5,149 nucleotides of DNA from NCBI GenBank assembly GCA_004556005.1, contig SFJA01000092.1:1-5149 (forward strand). Direction: 5' to 3'. The notes under the pieces are model-generated. The model saw only the letters and a program-made list of their open reading frames with translations. It was not told where the DNA came from and searched no databases. The position numbers and the translations under genes were made by a program. Numbering within the stretch: position 1 is the first letter of the stretch; every line of letters starts with the position of its first letter. Shown piece by piece: positions 4,715 to 5,149 of the stretch. The DNA comes from Bacteroidales bacterium. GTDB lineage: Bacteria > Bacteroidota > Bacteroidia > Bacteroidales > UBA932.

Positions 4715-5149
4715 ATGACTCAAGGGGCTGTTAATGATATAAAAGACAGACTATTAGCTATTTATAATAAATTGCCAAAGAAAGAAATAGATAGCCTTGG
4801 CAATGGTTGGGTTGCATTGGCATCTTTTGGAAAAGAATTGTCCGATAGTGGTTTCAATTACAAACAGTACTATAAAGGAAAATTTGTTGACTACATCGAA
4901 CAGTTTGGTCTTTTTGATGTTTTTCGAGACGTTAGCATTACTCCCCCTGTAGTGTTTGTTCGCCAAAAGAAGACATATTACCGAGGTCCAGTCATTTCAA
5001 ATAATAGAATTGCTAATCAAACGAGAGCTGAACAGGGAAAAACTGTTCACTCTTCAGCTGAGAAGGAGTTGTTCGAGATTTGGGGTGTGTCGGGATGTAA
5101 TTTTATCGGCTATTATCACTTTGATGAAACAAAGAATCTTTCAACAGTT
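4715..5149 (+). CDS. OST-HTH/LOTUS-like domain protein, C-terminus cut by window edge
   Basis: The frame is open for 145 codons from the ATG at 4715 to the right edge. Residues about 5-84 look like an OST-HTH/LOTUS domain, a winged-helix RNA-binding fold: a leading helix (VNDIKDRLLAIYNKLPK), then GWVALASFGKELSDSG at 31-46, YKGKFVDYIEQFGLFDVFRD at 53-72, and a closing strand VVFVRQKK at 79-86. The G-W-V-x-L-A-x-x-G-x-x-L pattern is the strongest sign. Family knowledge: LOTUS domains bind RNA, including G-rich or G-quadruplex RNA, and in bacteria are often joined to nuclease or uncharacterised domains. I do not recognise residues 87-145 (HSSAEKELFEIWG, CNFIGYYHFDE), which begin whatever follows. 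The gene is AT-rich compared with the operon and has its own promoter, so it was probably acquired separately or belongs to the host. The ATG suits the promoter distance; no Shine-Dalgarno is seen. Confidence 0.7.
   Translation, partial: MTQGAVNDIKDRLLAIYNKLPKKEIDSLGNGWVALASFGKELSDSGFNYKQYYKGKFVDYIEQFGLFDVFRDVSITPPVVFVRQKKTYYRGPVISNNRIANQTRAEQGKTVHSSAEKELFEIWGVSGCNFIGYYHFDETKNLSTV

Noticed and set aside
4754..4966. Minus-strand open frame of 70 codons inside the LOTUS-like gene
   Set aside because: The plus frame has a domain match, a promoter and is open to the edge; this is its complement.
1..5149. CRISPR array, tRNA, rRNA or insertion-sequence ends
   Set aside because: I saw no regularly spaced long repeats, cloverleaf-like sequence, rRNA segment or transposase motif on either strand.

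Overview
The window looks like accessory DNA from a member of the Bacteroidota, most likely a gut-type Bacteroidales. Three things suggest this. The gene families include a DUF4099/DUF3945 protein, a CHC2-like/TOPRIM primase with a degenerate zinc finger, and an ArdC-type protein, which commonly occur together on Bacteroidales conjugative and mobilizable elements. Candidate promoters fit the Bacteroidota -7 consensus TAnnTTTG rather than TATAAT. Most starts lack a clear Shine-Dalgarno and sit behind A-rich leaders. No integrase, relaxase, replication initiator, tRNA or rRNA gene is visible, so the type of mobile element (ICE, mobilizable element or plasmid) cannot be decided.

Layout. 1-511 (minus): the start of a small predicted lipoprotein, cut by the left edge. 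571-1089 (minus): a probable DNA-binding regulator built from two copies of one helix-turn-helix-like unit. 1090-1217: a 128-bp control region with two candidate promoters pointing at each other, an inverted repeat around one of them, and several ACGAA words. 1218-4417 (plus): a compact four-gene operon of primase, DUF4099/DUF3945 protein, ArdC-like zinc metallopeptidase/antirestriction protein, and a small unknown protein. Neighbouring genes overlap by 4 bp or are separated by 1-23 bp. 4418-4714 is non-coding: three tandem GC-rich hairpins, a switch to AT-rich sequence, an AT-rich hairpin, and a good promoter. 4715-5149 (plus): the start of a gene whose N-terminus resembles an OST-HTH/LOTUS RNA-binding domain, cut by the right edge.

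How it may work together. The operon looks like an establishment module for DNA arriving as a single strand: the primase would start second-strand synthesis, ArdC would protect the incoming strand, and the two remaining proteins have unknown roles. The regulator probably controls the operon and itself from the shared control region. A double box, ACGAAA-N5-ACGAAA, sits at the primase start and again 28 bp upstream of the lipoprotein gene, and a single copy abuts the regulator start. This suggests one small regulon, although it is inferred from sequence only. The LOTUS gene differs from the operon in base composition and has its own promoter, so it is probably a separate unit.
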